A stretch of 23,677 nt of DNA, taken from Syntrophaceae bacterium UBA4059 (GTDB lineage Bacteria; Desulfobacterota; Syntrophia; Syntrophales; Smithellaceae). The stretch spans positions 1-23,677 of the forward strand of contig DFZJ01000163.1 in the NCBI GenBank assembly GCA_002382045.1, in the 5' to 3' direction. Both the position numbers and the translations under genes were made by a program. Below, one piece after another: positions 7,606 through 13,972 of this stretch. The notes below the pieces were generated by a model that made no database searches, was not told where the DNA came from, and saw nothing but the letters and a program-made list of their open reading frames with translations. The first letter of the stretch is position 1; every line of letters begins with the position of its first letter.

Positions 7606-8579
7606 AAATCAAATTAAAGCCTTTTATAACCGGCAATGCCGACGCGGGTAAAACAAAGCCGGCGCCTTCCTGGATCGCCTGGCGGCGCGCGCTTCGGCTC
7701 TATTTCGTCCTGCCCAGCATTCTTCCCGCCCTTCTGGGCGGCGTGATGGCCTGGGCCGGAGGCTACCCGCTTCACCTGTTTCACTTTGCACTGGTCGTCA
7801 TCGGGGTCACCGTCAATCATTTCGGCCTCAATCTGGTGGACGATGTGCTCGATTACCGTCACGCTGTCGATTTGAAAAAGGGAGACGAGAAAAATTTCTT
7901 CGCCGGTGGCAGCGGCGTCCTGCCGGAAGGACTGCTCAGAGACACGCAAATGCTGAAAGTCGCCTGCCTGTTTTTTTTGACAACCGCGGCAATCGGCGTC
8001 TATCTGACCTATGCCTGCGGATGGCCTGTTTTAATGCTGGGGATTTTCGGCATGGCTTCTTCCATTTTCTACACCACGCCGCCGATCCGTTTCGGCTACC
8101 GGGGTTTTGGCGAACTGGGTTTGCTGGTTAATTTCGGCCCGGTCATTGTGATGGGATCGTATTATGTTCAGGCGCAGACACTGGCCACCCCGCCGCTGAT
8201 GGCCTCACTGGTGCCGGGATTCATGATGTGGTCGATGATTATTATCAACGAGATTCCCGATTACGAAACGGACCGTCTTGGCGGCAAATGGAATCTGGTC
8301 GCGCGTTGCGGCAAAAAAACAGGCGTTGTTCTCTACGGGACCGGCTTAACGATTGCTTACGGAATTCTAATTGCCGGCGCGCTTTTGAACACTTTGTCAC
8401 CCTTTATTCTTCTGGGCTTGATCAGTCTCCCTTTCGCCGTCAAATCCTTTGCCGTTTTGGGACGCCATCTGAATGATCCTTTTAAAATGGCCCCGGCCAA
8501 TCTGGCGATGATCAAAGTGCACGGCATTACAGCGGCGGCCATGATTATTGCCTATCTTATCGAGGTCATTCGTCTCTAA
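7602..8579 (+). CDS. UbiA-family prenyltransferase (MenA-like)
   Basis: 325 residues with about eight to nine hydrophobic helices. Both Asp-rich motifs of UbiA enzymes are present. NLVDDVLDYRHAVD is at about residues 76-89. NEIPDYETDRLGGKWNLVAR, at about 216-235, binds the second Mg/diphosphate. An N-terminal RRALRLYFVLPSILPALLGG matches the 1,4-dihydroxy-2-naphthoate prenyltransferase branch. The enzyme would attach a polyprenyl chain to an aromatic or other acceptor in the membrane. MenA is the natural guess, but no other menaquinone genes are in view, so it could use a different acceptor. ATGA overlap with the upstream VTT gene means coupled translation. Confidence 0.88.
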   Translation: MKIKLKPFITGNADAGKTKPAPSWIAWRRALRLYFVLPSILPALLGGVMAWAGGYPLHLFHFALVVIGVTVNHFGLNLVDDVLDYRHAVDLKKGDEKNFFAGGSGVLPEGLLRDTQMLKVACLFFLTTAAIGVYLTYACGWPVLMLGIFGMASSIFYTTPPIRFGYRGFGELGLLVNFGPVIVMGSYYVQAQTLATPPLMASLVPGFMMWSMIIINEIPDYETDRLGGKWNLVARCGKKTGVVLYGTGLTIAYGILIAGALLNTLSPFILLGLISLPFAVKSFAVLGRHLNDPFKMAPANLAMIKVHGITAAAMIIAYLIEVIRL

Positions 8580-8599
8580 TATAAACGCTATTATCCTTA

Positions 8600-8629
8600 T
8601 TGAGATAAATCCTGCTTTTATGGTAAAAT
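8600..8629 (+). promoter_or_regulatory. Promoter of cyclopropane fatty-acid synthase gene
   Basis: TTGAGA (8600-8605), 18 bp, TAAAAT (8624-8629), placed 35 bp before the start codon in the short gap after the UbiA gene. It would let the cfa gene be expressed separately from the two genes upstream. Confidence 0.45.
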
Positions 8630-8664
8630 TGCAAATCCGGTGAACCTTCGGGAGGAGGTGCTGT

Positions 8665-9906
8665 ATGAAAGAAAATCCCAAGTATCCTCGGAAAATAGCC
8701 CGCAACGAAACGCCGACTATCTTCGAACGATCCTGCATGAATTTAGTGGTCAATTTATTCAGTAAAATCAAAACCGGCAGTCTTACTTTTCATCTGCCGG
8801 ATGGCGGCAAAAGGCATTTCGGCGATCAGAACTCATCCCTTCAGGCCCGAATGATCATCCATGATTACCGCTTTTTTAAAGACGCGGTTCTCGGCGGCGA
8901 CGTGGGCCTGGGCGAAGCTTATATGCAGGGTTTCTGGGATACGGATGATATTCCGGTGTTGTTCAGCGTTTTGATTAAAAATCGTGACGCGCTGGAAAAC
9001 GGGCACATGACCACGGCATGGCTGATGCGTCAGAAAGACCGCCTCATGCACGCGTTTCGCGCCAATACACTCATGGGTTCGCGCAGGAACATCAGTAAAC
9101 ACTATGATCTGAGCAACGATTTTTTCCAGACTTTCCTGGACCCGACCATGCTGTATTCCTGCGGTTTATACGCAGGCGACGGCGATACCTGCGAAGACGC
9201 GCAACATCATAAAATGCAGAAGATCATCGAAAAGGCACATATTGAGCCGACGGATCATGTTCTCGAAATCGGCTGCGGCTGGGGTGGTTTTGCCATGGAA
9301 GCGGCGCGAGAGACCGGTTGCCACATCACCGGCGTTACCGTTTCCGAAGAACAATACGAATTGGCGCAAAAGCGAATCCTTCAGGCCGGGCTTCAGGACA
9401 AAATCACCATCCTGTTTCAAGACTACCGGAATGTGACAGGGCTCTTTGACAAGATCGTCTCCATCGAAATGCTTGAAGCGGTCGGCCATAAATATCTGGG
9501 AACGTTCTTCATGACTTGCGATAAGCTGCTCAAACCGGCGGGAAGGCTGGTCCTTCAGGTCATTACCATCCCCGACCAGAACTATGAAAATTACCGGCGC
9601 ACAACAGACTGGATTCAAAAGTACATTTTCCCCGGCGGCCACCTGCCATCGGTTACTGCGCTGTCCGAGATCGCAACCCGTCGCACCGGTTTGTTAATGG
9701 AAAATCTGGAAGATATCGGAATGAATTACGCCCGGACACTCAGGGACTGGCGGGCGTCTTTTACGCGCAATGTGGACAAAATCAACGCGCTGGGATTTGA
9801 TGAAGTCTTCCGGCGCAAATGGATTTATTACCTGGCCATGTGTGAAGCCGGCTTTTGTGAAAGGGCCATCGGCGACATCCAGGTGGTCTTTCGCAAACCG
9901 GCATAG
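8665..9906 (+). CDS. cfa: Cyclopropane-fatty-acyl-phospholipid synthase
   Basis: 413 residues, normal for the family. After an N-terminal lipid-binding region (about 1-130, with VGLGEAYMQGFWD), the methyltransferase begins at SKHYDLSNDFFQTFLDPTM LYSCG. The SAM motif VLEIGCGWGGFAMEAA is at about 199-214. EMLEAVGHKYLGTFF supplies the family's active-site Glu and His. GAP-like YARTLRDWRASF lies near the end. It transfers a methylene from S-adenosylmethionine to the double bond of unsaturated phospholipid chains, stiffening membranes under acid or starvation stress. GGAGGAGG sits 5-10 nt before the ATG. It follows genes for a lipid-type transporter and a prenyltransferase, making a membrane-lipid cluster. 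Confidence 0.95.
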   Translation: MKENPKYPRKIARNETPTIFERSCMNLVVNLFSKIKTGSLTFHLPDGGKRHFGDQNSSLQARMIIHDYRFFKDAVLGGDVGLGEAYMQGFWDTDDIPVLFSVLIKNRDALENGHMTTAWLMRQKDRLMHAFRANTLMGSRRNISKHYDLSNDFFQTFLDPTMLYSCGLYAGDGDTCEDAQHHKMQKIIEKAHIEPTDHVLEIGCGWGGFAMEAARETGCHITGVTVSEEQYELAQKRILQAGLQDKITILFQDYRNVTGLFDKIVSIEMLEAVGHKYLGTFFMTCDKLLKPAGRLVLQVITIPDQNYENYRRTTDWIQKYIFPGGHLPSVTALSEIATRRTGLLMENLEDIGMNYARTLRDWRASFTRNVDKINALGFDEVFRRKWIYYLAMCEAGFCERAIGDIQVVFRKPA

Positions 9907-9951
9907 ATGAAAAACAGCAGGATCATCCTTCAGGGCATGGCAAAATTGATC

Positions 9952-9985
9952 TTGACCCGCAGGGGCGTAATTTGTATATACGCCC
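9952..9985 (+). promoter_or_regulatory. Promoter with overlapping dyad, upstream of SET gene
   Basis: TTGACC (9952-9957), 17 bp, TATATA (9975-9980). A perfect 7-bp inverted repeat, GGGCGTA (9963-9969) and TACGCCC (9979-9985) with a 9-bp spacer, covers the spacer and -10 box. It is well placed for a repressor. The transcript would start about 25-30 nt before the SET gene. Confidence 0.6.
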
Positions 9986-10015
9986 ACCAATTTAGCTGAA
10001 GGGTCAGATCAAAAG

Positions 10016-10492
10016 ATGCCAAACGACAACAAAATTCAGTCAGCCACAGGCCGCCGGACACAGGTACGCAAATCAGGTGTTCACGGGAAGGGTGTTTTTG
10101 CCGTTAAACCTATTGCCGAAGGCGAAAGCGTGCTGGAATACAAAGGTGAAATCATCACCTGGCGCAAGGCTCTGGCCCGCCACCCCCACGACCCCGGCCA
10201 ACCCAACCATACGTTTTATTTCCATCTGGACGACGGCCATGTCATCGACGCCAAGTACGACGGCAACTCGGCCCGGTGGATCAATCACTCCTGCGAACCG
10301 AATATGGAAGCCTGTCAGGAGGGCTGCCGCGTCTTTCTCAAAGCTCTGCGCGATATCGTCCCCGGCGAAGAGCTCTTTTACGACTACAGCCTGATGGTCG
10401 AAGGCCGTAAAACCGCCAAGGTTAAAAACGAACACGCCTGTCGTTGCGGCGCACGCAATTGCCGTGGAACCATGCTGGATGTAAAAAAATAG
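10016..10492 (+). CDS. SET-domain protein lysine methyltransferase
   Basis: 158 residues, a compact SET domain with little else. The order is complete. KSGVHGKGVFAVKPIAEGE is the first strand pair. YDGNSARWINHSCEPNMEA is the SAM-binding NHSCxPN block at about 82-100. ALRDIVPGEELFYDYSL holds the catalytic Tyr at about 118-128. A post-SET zinc motif CRCGARNC follows near the end. Such proteins move a methyl group from S-adenosylmethionine to a protein lysine. Bacterial SET proteins are scattered and often thought to have been acquired; substrates here could be a DNA-binding protein or a ribosomal protein. Ribosome site is weak (GAAGGG, distant). Function by family; target unknown. Confidence 0.9.
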   Translation: MPNDNKIQSATGRRTQVRKSGVHGKGVFAVKPIAEGESVLEYKGEIITWRKALARHPHDPGQPNHTFYFHLDDGHVIDAKYDGNSARWINHSCEPNMEACQEGCRVFLKALRDIVPGEELFYDYSLMVEGRKTAKVKNEHACRCGARNCRGTMLDVKK

Positions 10493-10579
10493 GTCCGGCG
10501 CCATCGCTTAAACGCCGCCGTGATGATAAAGATACCGCACATTTTTGCAAATTATACATAAATTGTTCGACGGGGGAAA

Positions 10580-10972
10580 ATGAAAAACGAATCTGAAGAA
10601 AAGAAAGAAACGCCATGGGACTGTTTTTCATTTCCCTGCGGGGATTCCTGTTGCCAACACGGCGCTGATGTTTTCGCGCACGAAAGGGATTCCCTGATCG
10701 CTGCCGGCAAGGCCACGGCAGCCGATTTTTTGCAGCCGAAAACGGATAAAACGGGAACAACCATGTATCGAACCCGCGTAGGGGCTCGCGGCTGTGTTTT
10801 TCTACTGGATGAACGAGGTTGTCGTTTGCATATTGCCGGCCACAAACCATCGGTATGTCGCGAGTGGCCTCGTACTTTTCAGGAAGCGAAGCGTGCGGCC
10901 AGCGATAATTACCTGCCCTGCTTCCCGCATCGTTACACCCAAAAGCCGAATCATAAAAACAAGTCCCGTTAA
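10580..10972 (+). CDS. YkgJ-type Cys-cluster (zinc/iron-chelating) protein
   Basis: 130 residues. An N-terminal cluster WDCFSFPCGDSCC is followed by ARGCVFLLDERGCRLHIAGHKPSVCREWP, then a later YLPCFP. This CxxxxCxxxCC ... C ... C ... P.xC arrangement is the pattern of the YkgJ/UPF0153 family, thought to bind a metal or iron-sulphur cluster. Some members are linked to protein or flagellin lysine methylation, which is notable beside a SET methyltransferase 87 bp upstream. GGGGGAAA precedes the ATG by a few bases. Biochemical role is not established. Confidence 0.8.
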   Translation: MKNESEEKKETPWDCFSFPCGDSCCQHGADVFAHERDSLIAAGKATAADFLQPKTDKTGTTMYRTRVGARGCVFLLDERGCRLHIAGHKPSVCREWPRTFQEAKRAASDNYLPCFPHRYTQKPNHKNKSR

Positions 10973-10976
10973 GTGG

Positions 10977-11020
10977 TTTTGTCCTGGGACAAAAATTACT
11001 TGACATCATTTGTAATGATG
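10977..11020. repeat. Two adjacent inverted repeats in the 194-bp gap before the RluA gene
   Basis: TTTTGTCC (10977-10984), TG, GGACAAAA (10987-10994) is an exact dyad. A second exact dyad, CATCATT (11004-11010), TGT, AATGATG (11014-11020), begins 10 bp later and overlaps a TTGACA (11000-11005). No suitable -10 follows at 16-18 bp. They could be protein-binding sites; no T-run supports a terminator. The rest of the gap (to 11166) holds an open stretch without ribosome site and no convincing gene. Confidence 0.4.
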
Positions 11021-11166
11021 ACCATCGCATGGGTTCAGCATTGATTCCGGCTGCCGCAATGAATCATCTGGAGAGGGTTAAACTTCTTTACAGCCATGGC
11101 CCAAAAGTAAATCTGCCGGACAAAACAGGGAACATGGAATGAAATCGTTTCGGAGAAGACGCACGA

Positions 11167-12117
11167 TCAGCCGCTGGCTTTTCTTGAACGGATAAAATCG
11201 GCAAACATTTTGGGAAGAGGCGCGCGGATGACCATTTCGTCTTGAGTATGCGGATGCAAAAAGACCAGCGCCGCCGCGTGCAATGCCTGGCGCGGCAGCA
11301 CAAGGTGCTTGGCCAGTTCAGCGGTCAGTCCGTATCTGATGAATGTGAGAAAAGCGCTTTCATCCCTTCCATAGAGTTTATCGCCGACAATCGGATACCC
11401 CGCAGCCAGCAGGTGCGCGCGTATCTGATGAAGCCTCCCCGTTTCGGGAAAACAACGGACAAGGGATATGCCGCCGGCAACCAAAACTTTTTGGAATCTC
11501 GTTTGAGCGCTTTGCGTACCGCCCGGCCACGCCTTGCGTCTCTTGCTCACAGCAGACTGGTTATCACGTCCTAAAGGCAAATCAACGATCAATGCCTCAT
11601 CGGGGAAATTTCCGTGCACCAGCGCCAGATACTCCTTTGATCCTTTGGACAGCGCTTCAGAAAATTCTCCGGCGCTTTTTCCATCGAAAGCCAGAAGGAT
11701 GACACCCGATGTTTCTCGGTCGATGCGGTGCACCGGATAGACCTTGCGTCCGCAGCGGTCCTCCAGCATTGCCGTCAGGGTGTGATGGAAGTATCGCCCC
11801 GAAGGATGGACCGGCAGATTCCCCGTTTTATTGACGGCGATAAAGCATTCATCTTCATAAAGGATCGTGATTTTTTCATCGATTTCCGGTTCAACGATTC
11901 CGCTGCCGTCCCAGGTCAGCGCCTCTCCGCCTTTCAGCAATACTGCGGGATTGCAAACTGTCTCACCATTCAGCGATAACTTGCCATCTGCAATTTCTTT
12001 ATTCCATTGATCCTGTGTCAGATAGGAAAACCTGCCGGCACAATAGCTGTCCAGACGTCGGGCCTCGGGAAGATGCGGAATTGCGGATGTAATAATTCGC
12101 GTTCGGGTCATGGTCAA
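11167..12117 (-). CDS. RluA-family 23S rRNA/tRNA pseudouridine synthase
   Basis: 316 residues. An S4-type RNA-binding region (about 17-75, with LSLNGETVCNPAVLLKGGE) precedes the catalytic domain. VYPVHRIDRETSGVILLA holds the catalytic Asp (HRIDRETSG). ETGRLHQIRAHLLAAGYPIVGDKLYG is the second family hallmark, and LVLPRQALHAAALVFLHPH the third. It isomerises uridine to pseudouridine in structured RNA. The start overlaps the stop of the upstream DUF188 gene (ATGA), so the two are one operon. Which RNA position is modified cannot be read from sequence; the RluC/RluD group is most similar in layout. Confidence 0.93.
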   Translation of the reverse strand: MTMTRTRIITSAIPHLPEARRLDSYCAGRFSYLTQDQWNKEIADGKLSLNGETVCNPAVLLKGGEALTWDGSGIVEPEIDEKITILYEDECFIAVNKTGNLPVHPSGRYFHHTLTAMLEDRCGRKVYPVHRIDRETSGVILLAFDGKSAGEFSEALSKGSKEYLALVHGNFPDEALIVDLPLGRDNQSAVSKRRKAWPGGTQSAQTRFQKVLVAGGISLVRCFPETGRLHQIRAHLLAAGYPIVGDKLYGRDESAFLTFIRYGLTAELAKHLVLPRQALHAAALVFLHPHTQDEMVIRAPLPKMFADFIRSRKASG

Positions 12118-12596
12118 ATACCGGAATCTTTTTGCTTCGATTTTTCAATTTTCAGTTGCCTGACCAGAAAACGGTCCAGTTGATTGGCAAAGGCCCGGCG
12201 GTCTTTTTTGCTGAAGGCGGCAGGGCCCCCGGTGATCGTGCCGTTATCCCGCAGCTCACCCAGCAAATCACGCATGGCCAGCCGGTCTTTGATATTATGC
12301 TCCGTGTAGAGCATGCCGCGGGGATTCATGGCAAACGCATTTTCAGCCACCACCCGGTCGGCAAGCGGGATATCCTCCGTGATAACCAGATCACCCGGCT
12401 GAACCAATTGGGCAATGCGGTCATCGGCCACGTCCGGCCCTTCGGGAACAAGGATCAGGGACAGATGGGCCAGCTTTTCCAGACGCAACGGTTTATTGGC
12501 GACAAAGATCAAGGGAATATTCAGGCGCAGCGACGCTTTAATCAGGATGTCTCTGACCCCGTTTGGAAATGCATCCGCATCAATAAATATCTGCAT
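12114..12596 (-). CDS. DUF188 (YaiI/YqxD) family protein
   Basis: 160 residues, normal for this widespread family of unknown function. The N-terminus MQIFIDADAFPNGVRDILIKA has the conserved DADA(C/F)P motif, here with Phe. GDLVITEDIPLADRVV and NPRGMLYTEHNIKDRLAMRD are the other signature blocks, and GGPAAFSKKDRRAFANQLDR closes the domain. The acidic cluster resembles PIN-like nuclease folds, but no activity is proven. AGGGG lies about 5 nt before the ATG. It is the first gene of the two-gene minus-strand operon with the RluA synthase. Confidence 0.92.
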   Translation of the reverse strand: MQIFIDADAFPNGVRDILIKASLRLNIPLIFVANKPLRLEKLAHLSLILVPEGPDVADDRIAQLVQPGDLVITEDIPLADRVVAENAFAMNPRGMLYTEHNIKDRLAMRDLLGELRDNGTITGGPAAFSKKDRRAFANQLDRFLVRQLKIEKSKQKDSGI

Positions 12597-12612
12597 AAAT
12601 CCCCTGCCGCTA

Positions 12613-12651
12613 TTGACGCATAGCCGTCTCTATGCGTCAACTGATATTATA
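12613..12651 (-). promoter_or_regulatory. Promoter -10 box and 11-bp dyad upstream of DUF188-RluA operon
   Basis: TTGACGCATAG (12613-12623) and CTATGCGTCAA (12630-12640) form a perfect 11-bp inverted repeat with a 6-bp spacer, lying 17-44 bp before the DUF188 start codon. Just upstream on the minus strand is a perfect TATAAT (12651-12646) with only a weak -35. Transcription would therefore begin at the edge of the dyad. It may be an operator at the start site or a stem in the leader RNA next to the ribosome site. No T-run follows, so it is not a standard terminator. Confidence 0.5.
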
Positions 12652-12844
12652 CAACTTATCAACCAGAGAGAAAATCGCAGCGTCGATCAAACCCGCTAAT
12701 ATTATCGGATTCACTTGTGTTCTCGCTTTTGCCGTGTGAGAAGCGGTGAAGATTACGAAAAAAATTCTTGTTGAAAACACCTTATATTTAAAAAGAATGA
12801 AGCGCCCTCGCGCTGTACTGTCAGCGCCACAACCTTCATCGGGT
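12652..12844. other. Gene-free part of a 347-bp divergent intergenic region
   Basis: Between the DUF188 promoter region and the promoter of the binding-protein gene nothing codes convincingly on either strand. The sequence is AT-rich near 12755-12800 and shows no ribosome sites or repeats beyond those listed separately. Confidence 0.5.
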
Positions 12845-12886
12845 AGTCAAGATAGTCTTGACTTGCAGTGCCTATATTCCTATACT
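12845..12886 (+). promoter_or_regulatory. Promoter with 8-bp dyad operator for the binding-protein/phosphatase operon
   Basis: TTGACT (12858-12863), exactly 17 bp, TATACT (12881-12886) is one of the best sigma-70-type promoters in the window. AGTCAAGA (12845-12852), TAG, TCTTGACT (12856-12863) is a perfect dyad whose right arm contains the whole -35 hexamer. A regulator binding there would compete with RNA polymerase. The leader to the start codon is about 50 nt. Confidence 0.7.
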
Positions 12887-12943
12887 GGTTCCATGAAAAG
12901 CAAGTTCTGATCAGATCAAACAGAACTGCTGCACGGGACGGCC

Positions 12944-13972
12944 ATGACGACCACAACGCAAAAAAAACATCCGGGATGGCAGAAGTTGAAACTGATCGGC
13001 GTGCCGTTCTTGTTTCTGCTGCTGGCCTGCGTCACGCCCCCCGCCGCTGCCGTGGAAACCGCTTTGCAAAAGGCCTCCTTCATGCCGCTCTGGAGTCCCC
13101 AGGCGCAGTTTGCCGGATATTACGTCGCCCTCGACAAAGGAATCTTTGCCCGACACGGTATCGATCTGAAGATCCTCAAAGCTGGACCGGGCCATTCTCC
13201 CGCGCAGGCCCTGCAAAACGGCACGGCTGACTTCGCTGTGCTCTGGCTTACAACCGCCCTTCAGCGCCGCTCTGACGGCACAAAGCTCGTCAACCTGGCT
13301 CAAATCATCCAGAAATCGTCCATGATGCTGATTTCCAGAAAATCCAGCAACATTAAAACCGTTGCCGATATGAACGGCAGAAAGGTGGGGATGTGGGGAG
13401 GAGACCTGTCCATCCCGCCCCGCGCCTTGTTCGCCGAACGCGGCATCAAGGTTCACGAAGTGCTGCAAACCCACACCGTGAACCTGTTTCTGCGCGGCGG
13501 TATCGATGTGACATCCGCCATGTGGTACAACGAGTACCACACCATCCTCAACTCGGGCATCGATCCGGAGGAATTGAATGTTGTTTCCCTTAATGAGCAG
13601 GGAATGAATTTCCCGGAAGACGGAATCTACGCGCTGGAAAGAACCATCCATAAGAACCCCGCCCTTGCCAGGGCCTTTGTCGCGGCATCGCTGGAAGGCT
13701 GGCGTTACGCCTTTGCCCATCCCGAAGAGGCGCTGGACATCGTCATCCGGTACATGCGCGAGGCGCAGGTGCCCGCCAACCGGATTCACCAAAAATGGAT
13801 GCTGGACCGGATGCGTGATCTGATCATGTCCGGCGCCCTCCGGGAAACGCCCGGCATTCTCCGGAAGAAGGACTATGAGGCGGTGGGCCGCCGCATGCTG
13901 AAAGCCAGCCTGATTCGGAGTTATCCCGACTACACCGTCTTCAGTTGGAGGTCCGATGCCGGGGAAAAATAG
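12944..13972 (+). CDS. NMT1/THI5-like periplasmic substrate-binding protein
   Basis: 342 residues. The N-terminus has a basic stretch, a hydrophobic run (VPFLFLLLAC) and then AAAVE. Cys29 in LLAC may be a lipobox, otherwise cleavage is at AAA. The mature protein has the NMT1/THI5 pattern: QFAGYYVALDKGIFARHGID, an NGTADFAVLW block, then VADMNGRKVGMWGG and GIDVTSAMWYNEY. Relatives bind pyrimidine thiamine precursors, aromatic acids, sulphonates or similar. No permease or ATPase gene is near. Instead its end overlaps by 17 bp the gene for a Cache-domain phosphatase, with GGAGG of that gene inside this one. The likely role is a periplasmic sensor or ligand carrier for that receptor, though an orphan transporter component is possible. 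Confidence 0.85.
   Translation: MTTTTQKKHPGWQKLKLIGVPFLFLLLACVTPPAAAVETALQKASFMPLWSPQAQFAGYYVALDKGIFARHGIDLKILKAGPGHSPAQALQNGTADFAVLWLTTALQRRSDGTKLVNLAQIIQKSSMMLISRKSSNIKTVADMNGRKVGMWGGDLSIPPRALFAERGIKVHEVLQTHTVNLFLRGGIDVTSAMWYNEYHTILNSGIDPEELNVVSLNEQGMNFPEDGIYALERTIHKNPALARAFVAASLEGWRYAFAHPEEALDIVIRYMREAQVPANRIHQKWMLDRMRDLIMSGALRETPGILRKKDYEAVGRRMLKASLIRSYPDYTVFSWRSDAGEK

Noticed and set aside
10957..11142. Open plus-strand frame after the YkgJ-type gene, ending in HLERVKLLYSHGPKVNLPDK
   Set aside because: 61 codons with ATGs at 11029 and 11059, but no ribosome site and no recognisable family; could be chance or a remnant, not strong enough to list as a gene.
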